Shown here one piece after another: positions 16,969 through 26,690 of a stretch of 64,000 nt of DNA; the stretch's first letter is position 1, and every line of letters starts with the position of its first letter. A program made the translations under genes and the position numbers. Under the pieces are notes generated by a model. That model ran no database searches and had not been told where the DNA came from. It saw nothing but the letters and a program-made list of their open reading frames with translations. The stretch covers positions 744,001 through 808,000 of the forward strand of contig NZ_SOBN01000001.1 of the NCBI RefSeq assembly GCF_004365705.1. Direction: 5' to 3'. The DNA is from Streptomyces sp. 846.5 (GTDB taxonomy: Bacteria; Actinomycetota; Actinomycetes; Streptomycetales; Streptomycetaceae).

Positions 16969-17775
16969 TCACGGCAGGTAGTACATGGGGTTGGGGATCT
17001 TGTAGGTCTGGTCCGCGTAGCCGCCGGAGAGGTCGCTGTACTGGTCGCCGAAGTTGGCCACGATGTCGTAGCCCAGGCTCTCGATGTAGGCCCGGGTCTG
17101 CGACTTGTACTGGATCGTGGTGCAGGCCGGGGTCGCACCCGTCGCGGTGGAGCAGCCGGAGATGTAGGACGGCGTGGTGACCTTGTTCTTCAGGAAGAAG
17201 TTCGAGGCGGTCGCGGCCGGGAAACCGACGGCGGCGAGGTTGGCGGCGGAGGCGTCCCGCTGCGTCTCGGGGCGGCCGGTGATGTAGAAGATCTTGTAGC
17301 CCTGCTGCTCCGCCCAGGTCGCCAGGGTGTTCATGCCGAAGACGGCCGGCATGGTCCTGGTGGCGATGTAGGTGGCGTTGCTGGTCGGGTTGTAGACGAA
17401 GGTCGTCTCGATCTCGTAGTTGTACGTCGAGAGCGAGGTGTCGTCGACGTCCAGCACGACGGCCTTGGTGCCGGACCGGTCGTGCTTGATCCTGTTCGCG
17501 AGGTACTTCTCGGCCTTGGCCTCGATGCCGTTGACCTGGATCGCGTAGTTGCTGGACGGGGAGGCCCAGTGCTCGCCGTCGGCGTCGACGGTGTCGCCGT
17601 AGTACGCCTTGATGTTGGCGACCTCGGTGGTCATGTTGGTGATCTGCTTGTCGCTGGTGGGCGCCGACGTGTCGGCCATGGCGAGCCCGCCGCCCGCGAC
17701 GACCGCACCGGAGACCACACCGACCGCGAGGGTCAGCAAAGTCTTCGAGTGTCTGTTCAGCACGCTTGCGCGCAT
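16969..17775 (-). CDS. Secreted HAD-family acid phosphatase (class B-like)
   Basis: A 268-residue protein with a signal peptide (basic MRASVLNRHSK, hydrophobic core, cut near MADTSA). The HAD nucleophile motif is VVLDVDDTSLSTYNYE, followed by motif II IFYITGRPETQR and a C-terminal motif in FGDQYSDLSGG. This is the plant/bacterial acid phosphatase family (PF03767). It should release phosphate from organic esters outside the cell. A good promoter lies upstream. Four-residue AAAG-type Pho boxes were not found. Confidence 0.88.
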   Translation of the reverse strand: MRASVLNRHSKTLLTLAVGVVSGAVVAGGGLAMADTSAPTSDKQITNMTTEVANIKAYYGDTVDADGEHWASPSSNYAIQVNGIEAKAEKYLANRIKHDRSGTKAVVLDVDDTSLSTYNYEIETTFVYNPTSNATYIATRTMPAVFGMNTLATWAEQQGYKIFYITGRPETQRDASAANLAAVGFPAATASNFFLKNKVTTPSYISGCSTATGATPACTTIQYKSQTRAYIESLGYDIVANFGDQYSDLSGGYADQTYKIPNPMYYLP

Positions 17776-17814
17776 GTGGGGCCGCTCCTTCTGCCGCTGT
17801 CCGGGGTGGAAGTG

Positions 17815-17843
17815 ACGGTAGGGGCCGCAACGGGGCCGGTCAA
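17815..17843 (-). promoter_or_regulatory. Promoter of the acid phosphatase gene
   Basis: Read on the minus strand: TTGACC (17843-17838), 17-nt spacer, TACCGT (17820-17815). Just upstream are two direct TAGACAA repeats (17847-17853 and 17860-17866, 13-bp period), a possible activator site; they do not match the GTTCACC PhoP box. Confidence 0.55.
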
Positions 17844-17968
17844 GGGTTGTCTATGCGCATTGTCTACGCGCGATGAATCGTTAAGCGGACGGAAACTGAC
17901 GGATCATCCTGAAAGCCGGTGGCCAGGGGCGGTTACGGCCGACCGGGGCCGGGGCCGATGATGTGGGT

Positions 17969-19105
17969 ATGACGGAGTCGGAAGATCAGCACGGGGGCCC
18001 GGACGAGTCCATCCCCGGGGAGACGGGCGCGCCCCGGCGCGGGGGCGCGGGCGGGGCCCCGGGAGCGGCCTGGCGGCCGACGCTCCAGGAGGTGGCCGCG
18101 CTCGCCGGGGTCTCCCGGGCGACGGCGTCCCGGGTGGTCAACGGCGGGGCGGGGGTGCGGGACTCCGTCCAGGTGAAGGTGCGGCGGGCCGTCGACGAGC
18201 TCGGGTACGTGCCCAATCCGGCGGCGCGGGCGCTGATGACGCGGCGTCACGACGCGGTGGCGGTGGTGGTGGCGGAGCCGGAGAGCCGGGTGTTCTCCGA
18301 CCCGTTCTTCGCGCGGCAGCTGCGCGGCATCGGTCGGGAGCTGTCGGCCTCGGGGGTGCAGCTGGTGCTGCTGCTGGTGACCGAGGCGGGAGACTATGCG
18401 CAGGTGGGGCGGTATATGGCGGCCGGCCACGTGGACGGCGCGCTGATCTTCTCGGTGCACAACGACGACCCGCTGCCCGCGATCGTGGACGGGCTCGGCC
18501 TGCCCACCGTCTACGGCGGCCGGCCGGGGTGGGAGCCCACCGGCGCGGCGCCGCTGTATGTCGACACCGACAACCGGGGCGGGGCGCAGGCCGCGGTGCG
18601 GCACCTGCGGGACCGCGGGCGGCGGCGGATCGCCGTGATCACCGGGCCGCTGGACCAGGCCTCGGCGCTGGACCGGCTCTCGGGCTACCGTGACGTACTG
18701 CCGCAGGGCGATCCGGCGCTGGTCGCCGAGGGCGACTTCACCGCCGAGGGCGGACGGCGGGCGATGGCCGAACTGCTGGACCGGGCCGGGGCGGCGGGCG
18801 GACCGGACGCGGTGTTCGCCTGTTCGGACCTGATGGCGGCGGGAGCCATGGCCGTCCTCGCGGAACGCGGGCTGCGCGTTCCGGAGGACGTCGCCGTGGT
18901 CGGCTTCGACGACGGTGACACCGCGGCGCAGTGGGCGTCGCCGCCGCTGACGACGGTCCGTCAGGACATCGAGGGGATAGGGCGGTTGATGGCCAGGCTG
19001 CTGCTGACCCGGCTCCAGCTGACCGTTGAGGGGAACGCGGAGGCGGCGGCCGGGCTGGCGCCGGTGGTGACCCCGGTGGAGCTGGTCGTCCGCGCCTCCA
19101 GCTGA
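17969..19105 (+). CDS. LacI-family transcriptional regulator
   Basis: A 378-residue LacI/GalR regulator. DNA-binding domain: TLQEVAALAGVSRATASRVVNGGAGVRDSVQVKVRRAVDELGYVPNPAARAL, preceded by about 38 low-complexity Gly/Pro-rich residues. The periplasmic-binding-like domain contains VVGFDDGDTAAQWASPPLTTVRQD. It converges on a GH16 beta-glucanase gene whose promoter has a LacI-type palindrome (20705-20734), so it probably controls that gene in response to a glucan-derived sugar. ATG 17969 preferred to GTG 17963. Confidence 0.9.
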   Translation: MTESEDQHGGPDESIPGETGAPRRGGAGGAPGAAWRPTLQEVAALAGVSRATASRVVNGGAGVRDSVQVKVRRAVDELGYVPNPAARALMTRRHDAVAVVVAEPESRVFSDPFFARQLRGIGRELSASGVQLVLLLVTEAGDYAQVGRYMAAGHVDGALIFSVHNDDPLPAIVDGLGLPTVYGGRPGWEPTGAAPLYVDTDNRGGAQAAVRHLRDRGRRRIAVITGPLDQASALDRLSGYRDVLPQGDPALVAEGDFTAEGGRRAMAELLDRAGAAGGPDAVFACSDLMAAGAMAVLAERGLRVPEDVAVVGFDDGDTAAQWASPPLTTVRQDIEGIGRLMARLLLTRLQLTVEGNAEAAAGLAPVVTPVELVVRASS

Positions 19106-19154
19106 GGAGGCGGGGCAGGAGGGGTCACCACCGGGCGGTGCCGGGTGCCGGGTG

Positions 19155-20648
19155 CTACTGGGTCGGGAAGCTGACGTAGTGGAGGCTCACATACGGCGGG
19201 TTGCCCGAGGCGCCGGAGACGAACACCAGGTAGACGTCATGGGTGCCGGTGGTGTTGGTGATGTTGGCCGGGACGGTGGTCCAGGTGGACCAGCCGCCGG
19301 TGTTGCCGACCGCGAAGCTGCCGATCGGTGTGTTGGCGGGGTTGTCGAGGACCACCTCGACCAGCCCGCTGACACCGCCCGCGGCGCCGGAGGCGACTCG
19401 GGCGTGGAACTGGCTCGACCCGGTGCCGAAGTTGATGCCGGAGTACTTCAGCCAGGCCCCGTTGGACAGTTGGGCGACCTGGTTGCCGTCGACGCCGGTG
19501 GGGTTGGTGTCACCGGTCGCCGCCTGGACGGTGGCGGTCCCCTGGTGCGCGCTGAAGCAGTCGGCGGAGATGTTGGAGACGGCGGTGGTGGTGCAGCTGG
19601 TGCCGCCGCCCGAACCGCCGGTGGCGGTCGCGGTGGGGGTGGGCGTGGGCGTCGGGGTCGCCGTGCTGGTGCTGCTGCCGGCGGCCTTCTCGTAGGCGGC
19701 GAACCAGTCCACGCTCATGGCCGCGCCGGAGGTGGTGGCCGACGAGGGCGAGGTGCAGCCGCAGATGGCGTTGGGATAGGCGCCGCCGATGGCCACGTTG
19801 AAGATGGCGAAGAAGCCGTGGTCGACCGCCGCCTGCCAGGTGGCGACCGGGACCTGGCTCTCGTTGACCGTGAAGGTCTGCGTGCCGTCCAGGTAGAAGC
19901 GCAGCTGCTCGGCCGAGGTGTTGGTGCGGTCGAGGATCACCGAGTAGGTGTGGTAACCGGTCTGGCAGCCGGAGCAGGCCTGCAGCCCGCTGCCGATGCC
20001 GGTGGTCTCGTTGCAGGGTCCGCCGGGGTCCACCCCGCAGTGCAGGGTGGCGGAGTGCTCGCTGAGGGCGTTGACGTCCTCCATGATGTCCAGCTCGCCG
20101 ATGCTGGGCCAGTTGGTCGCGCCGACCGGACGGGCGGCCGCGCCGAGGGCCCAGAACGCGGGCCAGTAGCCGCTGCCCGAGGCGGGGTTGGGCTGCTGCA
20201 GGCTGGCGCTGAGCTCCAGCTCGCCGCCGGCCGGGGCGGCGAAGTCGGTGCGCTGGGTCTCGACCCGGCCGGAGGTCCAGTTGCCCGAGGCGTCGCGGAC
20301 CGGCTTGATGATCAGGTGGCCCGAGCCGTCCTGGTAGACGTTGGTGGTCGAGCTGGTCGCCGTCTCGACCTCGCCGGTGCCCCAGTTCGCGGCGCCGCCG
20401 GCATAGCTGGTGCCGGTGTCGTAGAGCCAGTTCGCGGTGTTGAGGCCGGTCCCGGCGGCGCCGTTGAAGTCGTCGCTGAACGCCGTGGTCCAACCGGCGG
20501 GCGCGGACGGGACGGCCGCGGAGGCGCTGCCGGAGCTGGCGGTCAGGGCGAGCACCCCTGCCAGCGGCAGGGCGAGGGCGGTGAGCAGCGCGGCGGTACG
20601 GCGGCGGATGGGTACGCGGTGAGGGCGCGGAAGGGTGGTTCTGCGCAT
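19155..20648 (-). CDS. Secreted GH16 beta-glucanase with C-terminal CBM6
   Basis: A 497-residue secreted enzyme. Signal peptide (residues 1-45, basic start, cut near ASA-AVP), GH16 catalytic domain (about 50-325) with the nucleophile/acid motif E185-L-D-I-M-E190, a Thr-Pro linker (TPTPTPT), then a C-terminal carbohydrate-binding module of the CBM6 type (about 365-497, ending PPYVSLHYVSFPTQ). The sequence fits laminarinase-type endo-1,3-beta-glucanases acting on fungal or algal glucans. GGAGAG lies before the ATG. Control by the neighbouring LacI protein is likely. Confidence 0.92.
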   Translation of the reverse strand: MRRTTLPRPHRVPIRRRTAALLTALALPLAGVLALTASSGSASAAVPSAPAGWTTAFSDDFNGAAGTGLNTANWLYDTGTSYAGGAANWGTGEVETATSSTTNVYQDGSGHLIIKPVRDASGNWTSGRVETQRTDFAAPAGGELELSASLQQPNPASGSGYWPAFWALGAAARPVGATNWPSIGELDIMEDVNALSEHSATLHCGVDPGGPCNETTGIGSGLQACSGCQTGYHTYSVILDRTNTSAEQLRFYLDGTQTFTVNESQVPVATWQAAVDHGFFAIFNVAIGGAYPNAICGCTSPSSATTSGAAMSVDWFAAYEKAAGSSTSTATPTPTPTPTATATGGSGGGTSCTTTAVSNISADCFSAHQGTATVQAATGDTNPTGVDGNQVAQLSNGAWLKYSGINFGTGSSQFHARVASGAAGGVSGLVEVVLDNPANTPIGSFAVGNTGGWSTWTTVPANITNTTGTHDVYLVFVSGASGNPPYVSLHYVSFPTQ

Positions 20649-20704
20649 GGGGAACTCTCCAGGCTTAGGGAAGTGAACGCTGACTGGTGCTTCTTCCTTC
20701 GGCT

Positions 20705-20734
20705 CAGTGAATTGGAAGCGCTCTCAATTCACTG
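20705..20734. promoter_or_regulatory. 30-bp LacI-type operator upstream of the GH16 gene
   Basis: Outer arms CAGTGAATTG / CAATTCACTG are perfect (10 bp) and flank an AGCGCT core; only two base pairs are mismatched (GA versus CT positions). The central GAAGCGCTCTC resembles the actinomycete LacI/CebR type of site. It lies 57-86 nt upstream of the start codon. Confidence 0.8.
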
Positions 20735-20761
20735 ATGTACGGTTCCGGAACGCGTAACGCA

Positions 20762-20782
20762 GTGTCAGCCTGAAGCTGACAC
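20762..20782 (-). terminator. Hairpin after the STAS gene
   Basis: GTGTCAGC / GCTGACAC, 8-bp stem with 5-nt loop, 45 nt downstream of the STAS stop codon (minus strand). Could separate STAS transcription from the GH16 gene. Confidence 0.55.
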
Positions 20783-20826
20783 GTCGTCAATATGACGCGC
20801 AGCGTTCACTTGTCGAAGACACGCCA

Positions 20827-21156
20827 CTAGTCGGGCGGGCGGGCCAGCAGTTCGTCCAGCCCGGCGGCGTCCAGCACCTTCTGCAGCGTCCCCCGCACCT
20901 GGATCAGATACAGCGGCACCCCTCGGAGCGCCGCCATCCGGTGCGAGGCGAGCAGCGCGCTGAGCCCTCCGGCGTCGCAGAACCGCACCAGGGCGACGTC
21001 CAGCTCGATACGCCGCACCGCCTGGTCCCGCAGGAGGCCGGCGACCGTCCGCTCCAGCGCGGGAGTGGCGTCGAGGTCGATCTCCCCGGCCAGAAGCAGC
21101 TGCGCCGTGCTGCGTCCGTCCAGGACGAGGACGGTCAGGCGGGTATCGCCGCGCAC
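20827..21156 (-). CDS. STAS-domain anti-sigma factor antagonist-like protein
   Basis: A 109-residue STAS protein related to SpoIIAA/RsbV. Strand-helix pattern TAQLLLAGEIDLDATPALERTVAGLL and the loop RFCDAGGLSALLASHRMA are typical. In SpoIIAA this loop is D-S-S-G and the second Ser is phosphorylated; here it is D-A-G-G, so the usual phospho-switch residue is absent. The GTG start (21156) has GGAGG 8 nt upstream; an ATG at 21189 lies further out. No kinase/anti-sigma gene is adjacent. Confidence 0.85.
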   Translation of the reverse strand: MRGDTRLTVLVLDGRSTAQLLLAGEIDLDATPALERTVAGLLRDQAVRRIELDVALVRFCDAGGLSALLASHRMAALRGVPLYLIQVRGTLQKVLDAAGLDELLARPPD

Positions 21157-21352
21157 CGGACCACCTCCACCAACGGAAAGGAACCTCACTGTAGTTGGGA
21201 AACGGTGCGGGTGAATATGCCGTCAGCACGTGTAACACATATGGGTGACGAACCTCTCTTCGAGCGCAGACGGGCGACATGGAGCCGCCGCCTCCGGGTA
21301 GACGCCGCTGCGGGTGCCGAGGGGCGCCGGGGGTCGACGAGGAGGCTGGTCA

Positions 21353-22078
21353 ATGAGGCGCACGGTCGCGACGGCGGGGAAGGTGACCGCCGGGGGCGGA
21401 CGACGGAGCGCGAACGGGGGCGGATCCGGGCAGCAGCGGGCGGCCTTTGCGCTTCCCGGACGGGAGTTGTTGCGTCGGCGGCGCGGTGCGGGTGTGACGG
21501 TCACCAAGAAGCCGACGAGCGCACCGGCCGTCTCCAAAGCCCCCAGGCCCCGGCCCACGCGGGCCCGGAGTCTGGGGGCGCGGCTGCTGCGGGCGGTCGT
21601 CGGTACGGTGGCGCTGTTCGGCCTCGCGGTGTGCGCCGCGGTGATCGTCAAGCTGACGCTCACCCCCTCGCCCGCGTCGGTGGGGATCGCGCACACCAAT
21701 CTGCACCCGGGGACGTCGATCCGGCTCTACCTGGACCGGCCGTCCGTGCGCGAGGCGCTGCTGCAGATCGGCGGGAACATCCTCATCGGCGTCCCCTTCG
21801 GGCTGCTGCTGCCGGTGATCACGCCGCGCGCCCGCGGGCTGCTCCGGACGGTGCTGATCTGCTCGTTCGTCGTCCTGCTGCTGGAACTGGCGCAGCACTT
21901 CTTCGTCAAGGGGCGTTCCTTCGACATCGACGACATCATCCTCGCCGCCCTCGGCGCGGCGATCGGCTACCTGCCGCTGGGGCGGAAGCTCTCGCTGCGG
22001 ATGCACCCGGGCCACCGGCACGGGTGGCAGCGTCGCTGGGACGCGGCGCGGAGGCGTCCGCGCAGCACGGTACGGTGA
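21353..22078 (+). CDS. VanZ-family membrane protein
   Basis: A 241-residue membrane protein. After a basic, disordered N-terminus (about 75 residues), a first transmembrane helix (VVGTVALFGLAVCAAVIVKLTL) leads to the VanZ domain: NILIGVPFGLLLPVI, TVLICSFVVLLLELAQHFF and the signature GRSFDIDDIILAALGAAIGYL. VanZ proteins contribute to teicoplanin tolerance in enterococci, but most homologues are uncharacterised. The ATG has GAGGAGG 7 nt upstream. Confidence 0.88.
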   Translation: MRRTVATAGKVTAGGGRRSANGGGSGQQRAAFALPGRELLRRRRGAGVTVTKKPTSAPAVSKAPRPRPTRARSLGARLLRAVVGTVALFGLAVCAAVIVKLTLTPSPASVGIAHTNLHPGTSIRLYLDRPSVREALLQIGGNILIGVPFGLLLPVITPRARGLLRTVLICSFVVLLLELAQHFFVKGRSFDIDDIILAALGAAIGYLPLGRKLSLRMHPGHRHGWQRRWDAARRRPRSTVR

Positions 22079-22124
22079 CGTCTTCGCCGCGATCACCGCG
22101 ATCACCGCACCGGGAGCCGAAGCC

Positions 22125-23066
22125 GTGTCCGAGGTCCAGCCCTTGCAGCGCCCGCGCCGGCTCACCGCCGGGGACCGGGTCGCGGTCGTCGCGCCCTCGG
22201 GGGGCCTCGTCCCGGACCGGCTGGAGCGCGGGGTGTCGATCCTGGAGTCCTGGGGGCTGCGGGTCGAGGTGATGCCCAGCGTGCTGGCGGGCAACCCGGA
22301 GCTGCCCTACCTCGCCGACCCGGACGCCGGGCGGGCCGCCGACCTGGAGAAGGCCTGGCTGGACCCCGACATCGACGCAGTGGTCTGCGCGCGCGGCGGC
22401 TACGGCGCCCAGCGGATCGTCGACCAGCTCGACTGGGCCGCGATGGCCGCCCTGCCCGAGCCCAAGGTGTTCGTCGGCTACAGCGATGTGACAGCGCTGC
22501 ACGAGGCCTTCGCGGTCCGGCTCGGGCTGTCCACGCTGCACGGGCCGATGGCCGCGGCGGCGGTGTTCGGCTCCGACCCGGCCACGGCCGAGGGGCTGCG
22601 CCGGACGCTGTTCGAGCCGGAGTCGGTGCAGCTGCTCACCTCGCCCACTGCCGAGTGCCTGCTGCCCGGCCAGGCCGTTGGCGTCACCGCCGGCGGCTGC
22701 CTCAGCCTGCTGGCCGCCGACCGCGGCACGCCGTTCGCCCGGGCGGGCTTCGAGAGCGCGATCCTGCTGCTGGAGGACGTGGACGAGGACCTCTACGCAC
22801 TGGACCGGCTGCTCACCCAGCTGCTGCGCTCGGGAGCCCTGGCGGGGGTGGCCGGAATCGCGCTGGGCTCGTGGCAGGACTGCCGCCCCTCCCCCGAGCG
22901 GATCCGGCGGCTGATGCTGGACCGGCTGGGCCCGCTGGGCGTCCCGGTGGTCTGGGAGCTGGGCTTCGGACACGGCCCCACCAGCCTCACCGTCCCGCTG
23001 GGCATCCCGGCCGTGCTGGACGCGGACGCGGGGACGCTCCGGCTCGAGCTGCCCGCGCTGCGCTGA
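22125..23066 (+). CDS. LD-carboxypeptidase (peptidase S66)
   Basis: A 313-residue serine peptidase of the LdcA/MccF family, cutting L,D bonds in murein tetrapeptides or related adducts. Catalytic Ser in FVGYSDVTALH, Glu in ILLLEDVDEDLYALDR and His in GFGHGPTSLTVPLG form the S66 triad; ARGGYGAQRIVDQLD is the family N-terminal signature. No signal peptide, so cytoplasmic, consistent with murein recycling or MccF-type self-immunity. GTG start. Confidence 0.92.
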   Translation: MSEVQPLQRPRRLTAGDRVAVVAPSGGLVPDRLERGVSILESWGLRVEVMPSVLAGNPELPYLADPDAGRAADLEKAWLDPDIDAVVCARGGYGAQRIVDQLDWAAMAALPEPKVFVGYSDVTALHEAFAVRLGLSTLHGPMAAAAVFGSDPATAEGLRRTLFEPESVQLLTSPTAECLLPGQAVGVTAGGCLSLLAADRGTPFARAGFESAILLLEDVDEDLYALDRLLTQLLRSGALAGVAGIALGSWQDCRPSPERIRRLMLDRLGPLGVPVVWELGFGHGPTSLTVPLGIPAVLDADAGTLRLELPALR

Positions 23067-23126
23067 GCCGCGCGTCGTCGAAATCGGCTTGGCCGCCGGT
23101 CCGGTCGTCGCCTAGCGTGGGCGGAC

Positions 23127-23977
23127 GTGAGCAGCAGACTCCGTCAGTACGCGACGGTCAACGAGGAGATCGCAGCAGCCGGGCACTACACGGCCGCTGA
23201 CGGTACGAAGGTCGCGGTGGGCCCGGCCCTGGCAGCCGCGGCAGAGCGGACGCGGTGCTACCCGCCCGAGGAGCAGCTCGACGCGCCGAAGCGTGCGGAC
23301 GGCGCCGGTCTCCGCGTCGAGGTGACCGCCGAGGGGAGCCTGGAGGCGGCGCAGCGGCTGTTCGAGGCCGGACCCGGCGAGGTGGCGGTGCTGAACTTCG
23401 CCTCCGCCCGGAATCCCGGCGGCGGGTATCTGGGCGGGGCGCGGGCGCAGGAGGAGGACCTGTGCCGGCACGCCCTGCTCTACCACTGCCTGCTGCGGAC
23501 GCCGGAGTACTACGAGGCGCACCGGGCCTCCGACGACCTGCTCTACAGCGACCGGGTGATCTGGTCGCCCGGGGTGCCGGTGATCCGCGGCGAGGACGGC
23601 GGGCTGCTGGCCGAGCCGTACCCGGTCTCCTTCCTGACCAGCCCGGCGCCGAACGCCGGTGAGGTGCTGCGGCGCCGGCCGGGAGCCGGTGCGGAGATCC
23701 GGGAGGCACTGCGGACCCGGGCGGCGCGGGTGCTCGCGGTGGCTGCGCAGCACGACGTGCACCGGCTGGTGCTGGGCGCCTGGGGCTGCGGGGTGTTCCG
23801 CAACGACCCGACGGAGGTCGCGTCCGCATTCCGCGACCTGCTGGTCCCGGGCGGGGAGTTCCATCTCGCCTTCGACGAGGTGGTCTTCGCCGTCTGGGAC
23901 CGCACCTCGCCCTCCGCCAACCGTGAAGCGTTCGCTGCGGCGTTCGCCGATCCCGTGTTCACCTCAAGGGAGTTGTG

Positions 23978-23978
<1 letters not shown>
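23127..23978 (+). CDS. Microbial poly(ADP-ribose) glycohydrolase (TIGR02452 / DUF2263 macrodomain)
   Basis: A 283-residue bacterial-type PARG that removes ADP-ribose units from modified macromolecules. The PARG signature is complete: NFASARNPGGGYLGGARAQEEDLCR, with GGG at 98-100 and the catalytic QEE at 108-110. The C-terminal macrodomain core VLGAWGCGVFRNDP also fits. GTG start. The carboxylesterase gene starts on its stop codon (TGATG), so the two form an operon; a functional connection is unknown. Confidence 0.9.
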
Positions 23979-25525
<1,547 letters not shown>

Positions 25526-25527
25526 CG

Positions 25528-25986
25528 TCAGCTCTGCTGGGTGAGGAGCGCGCTGGGGCTGCGGCCGTTGTGCACATCCGTGGCCGCCGCCATGAGCTGG
25601 GCCGCGCGGTCGGGATCGCATTCGGGCGGGATGACGAGCAGGTCCCAGCGTCCGACGGTGAAGGAGAGCAGGCACAGGTCTGCGGGCTCCTGCTCCGAGT
25701 CGAACCAGCCCAGGCGGACGACGTGTCCTGCTGCGGCGACCTTGGCCGGCAGGTCGGGCCACATGCCCTCGTGCACGGTCACCCGGGTGATCCGCCCCCA
25801 CACCTGGTCCAGGACGGCGACGAGCGGCGGCAGCTCACGGGCCATGTCGCGGGACCGGGGCCACCAGGCCCCGTCCACCCGCCCACGGATCCGGCTGGCA
25901 GCTCGCAATTCCAGCCGCGCGGCCAGCGGGGGCGATGAAGGGGGCACGACGGGCACGGCTTCGGGGGGAATGCTGATGGTGGTCAC
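25528..25986 (-). CDS. DUF5994-like small protein
   Basis: A 152-residue protein resembling the actinobacterial DUF5994 family: RLELRAASRIRGRVDGAWWPRSRDMARELPPLVAVLD, then VTVHEGMWPDLPAKV and VVRLGWFDSEQEPADLCLLSF, and a C-terminal RWDLLVIPPECDPDRAAQLMAAA. Family function is unknown. GTG at 25986 is the best start although its ribosome binding site is weak. Divergent from the SRPBCC gene that follows. Confidence 0.75.
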   Translation of the reverse strand: MTTISIPPEAVPVVPPSSPPLAARLELRAASRIRGRVDGAWWPRSRDMARELPPLVAVLDQVWGRITRVTVHEGMWPDLPAKVAAAGHVVRLGWFDSEQEPADLCLLSFTVGRWDLLVIPPECDPDRAAQLMAAATDVHNGRSPSALLTQQS

Positions 25987-26110
25987 GGTGCGGACCCGTC
26001 CCCGGGGCCGACGAGCGCCCGGTGTCGTCGCTCGCCGGAGACGACGCCACCCAACCGGCAACGCGCGAAAAGCCCTCGGTGACTCAACAGTACCGCTCCG
26101 AACCGTCATA

Positions 26111-26126
26111 GTCTGTGCGCACAGAC
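26111..26126. promoter_or_regulatory. Perfect 16-bp palindrome upstream of SRPBCC gene
   Basis: GTCTGTGC-GCACAGAC, 22 nt before the SRPBCC start codon. Size and place suggest an operator; the regulator is not identified in the window. Confidence 0.6.
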
Positions 26127-26148
26127 ACCAGCCCCGGGGAGGCCGCAC

Positions 26149-26571
26149 ATGTGGACGTACGAGCACAGCGTGGAGACCAGTGCCGACAACCGTGCGGCGA
26201 TCTGGCGACTGTGGGCCGACGTGGCGAACTGGGGCTCCTGGAACGCCGAGATCGAGAAGGTCGAGCTGCGGGGGCCGTTCGCGCCCGGCTCGGTGATCAT
26301 CATGACGCCGCCGGGCGACAAGCCGATCGAGCTGCGCATCGCGGCGACGGCCGAGCACCAGTCCTTCGTCGACGAGGCGCGCTTCGGCGAGAACGTCTTC
26401 CGGACCAATCACAGCATGGAGCCGATCGACGTCCAGCGGATCAGAATCGTCTACCGCATGGAGATCACCGGCCCGGACGCCGACGCGCTCGGCCCCGAGA
26501 TGGGTCCCGGCATCACCGCGGACTGGCCCGAGACCATGGCTGCGCTCGTTGCTCAGGCTGAACGCGGGTAG
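26149..26571 (+). CDS. SRPBCC/polyketide cyclase-like protein
   Basis: A 140-residue helix-grip protein of the polyketide_cyc2/SRPBCC superfamily: MWTYEHSVETSADNRAAIWRLWADVANWGSWNAEIEKVEL at the start, DEARFGENVFRTNH in the sheet and a C-terminal amphipathic helix (ITADWPETMAALVAQAE). Ligand unknown. GGGGAGG precedes the ATG. A palindrome just upstream suggests it is regulated on its own. The gene ends at a large inverted repeat. Confidence 0.82.
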   Translation: MWTYEHSVETSADNRAAIWRLWADVANWGSWNAEIEKVELRGPFAPGSVIIMTPPGDKPIELRIAATAEHQSFVDEARFGENVFRTNHSMEPIDVQRIRIVYRMEITGPDADALGPEMGPGITADWPETMAALVAQAERG

Positions 26572-26579
26572 ATGGCTTG

Positions 26580-26655
26580 TCGCGCAGTTCCCCGCGCCCC
26601 TGGGGGTCTGCAACTGGCTCAGTTGCACTTGCTAGGGGCGCGGGGAACTGCGCGA
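26580..26655. terminator. Large inverted repeat, bidirectional terminator
   Basis: Perfect 22-bp arms (26580-26601 and 26634-26655, core GCAGTTCCCCGCGCCCCT) with a nested CAACTG-GCT-CAGTTG stem. It separates the convergent SRPBCC and Gfo/Idh genes. A third copy of the arm sequence is at 5002-5024. Confidence 0.8.
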
Positions 26656-26690
26656 ACAACCACCTACGGTCCGCAGCCAAAAACCCGCCC

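Noticed and set aside
17847-17866. Repeated TTGTCTA considered as a PHO box for the acid phosphatase
   Set aside because: The period is 13 bp and the sequence does not match GTTCACC 11-bp units.
19152-20735. A 527-codon open frame antisense to the GH16 gene
   Set aside because: Its translation is low-complexity Gly/Ala/Val/Arg sequence, an effect of high GC3 on the complementary strand; the GH16 frame has full domain support.
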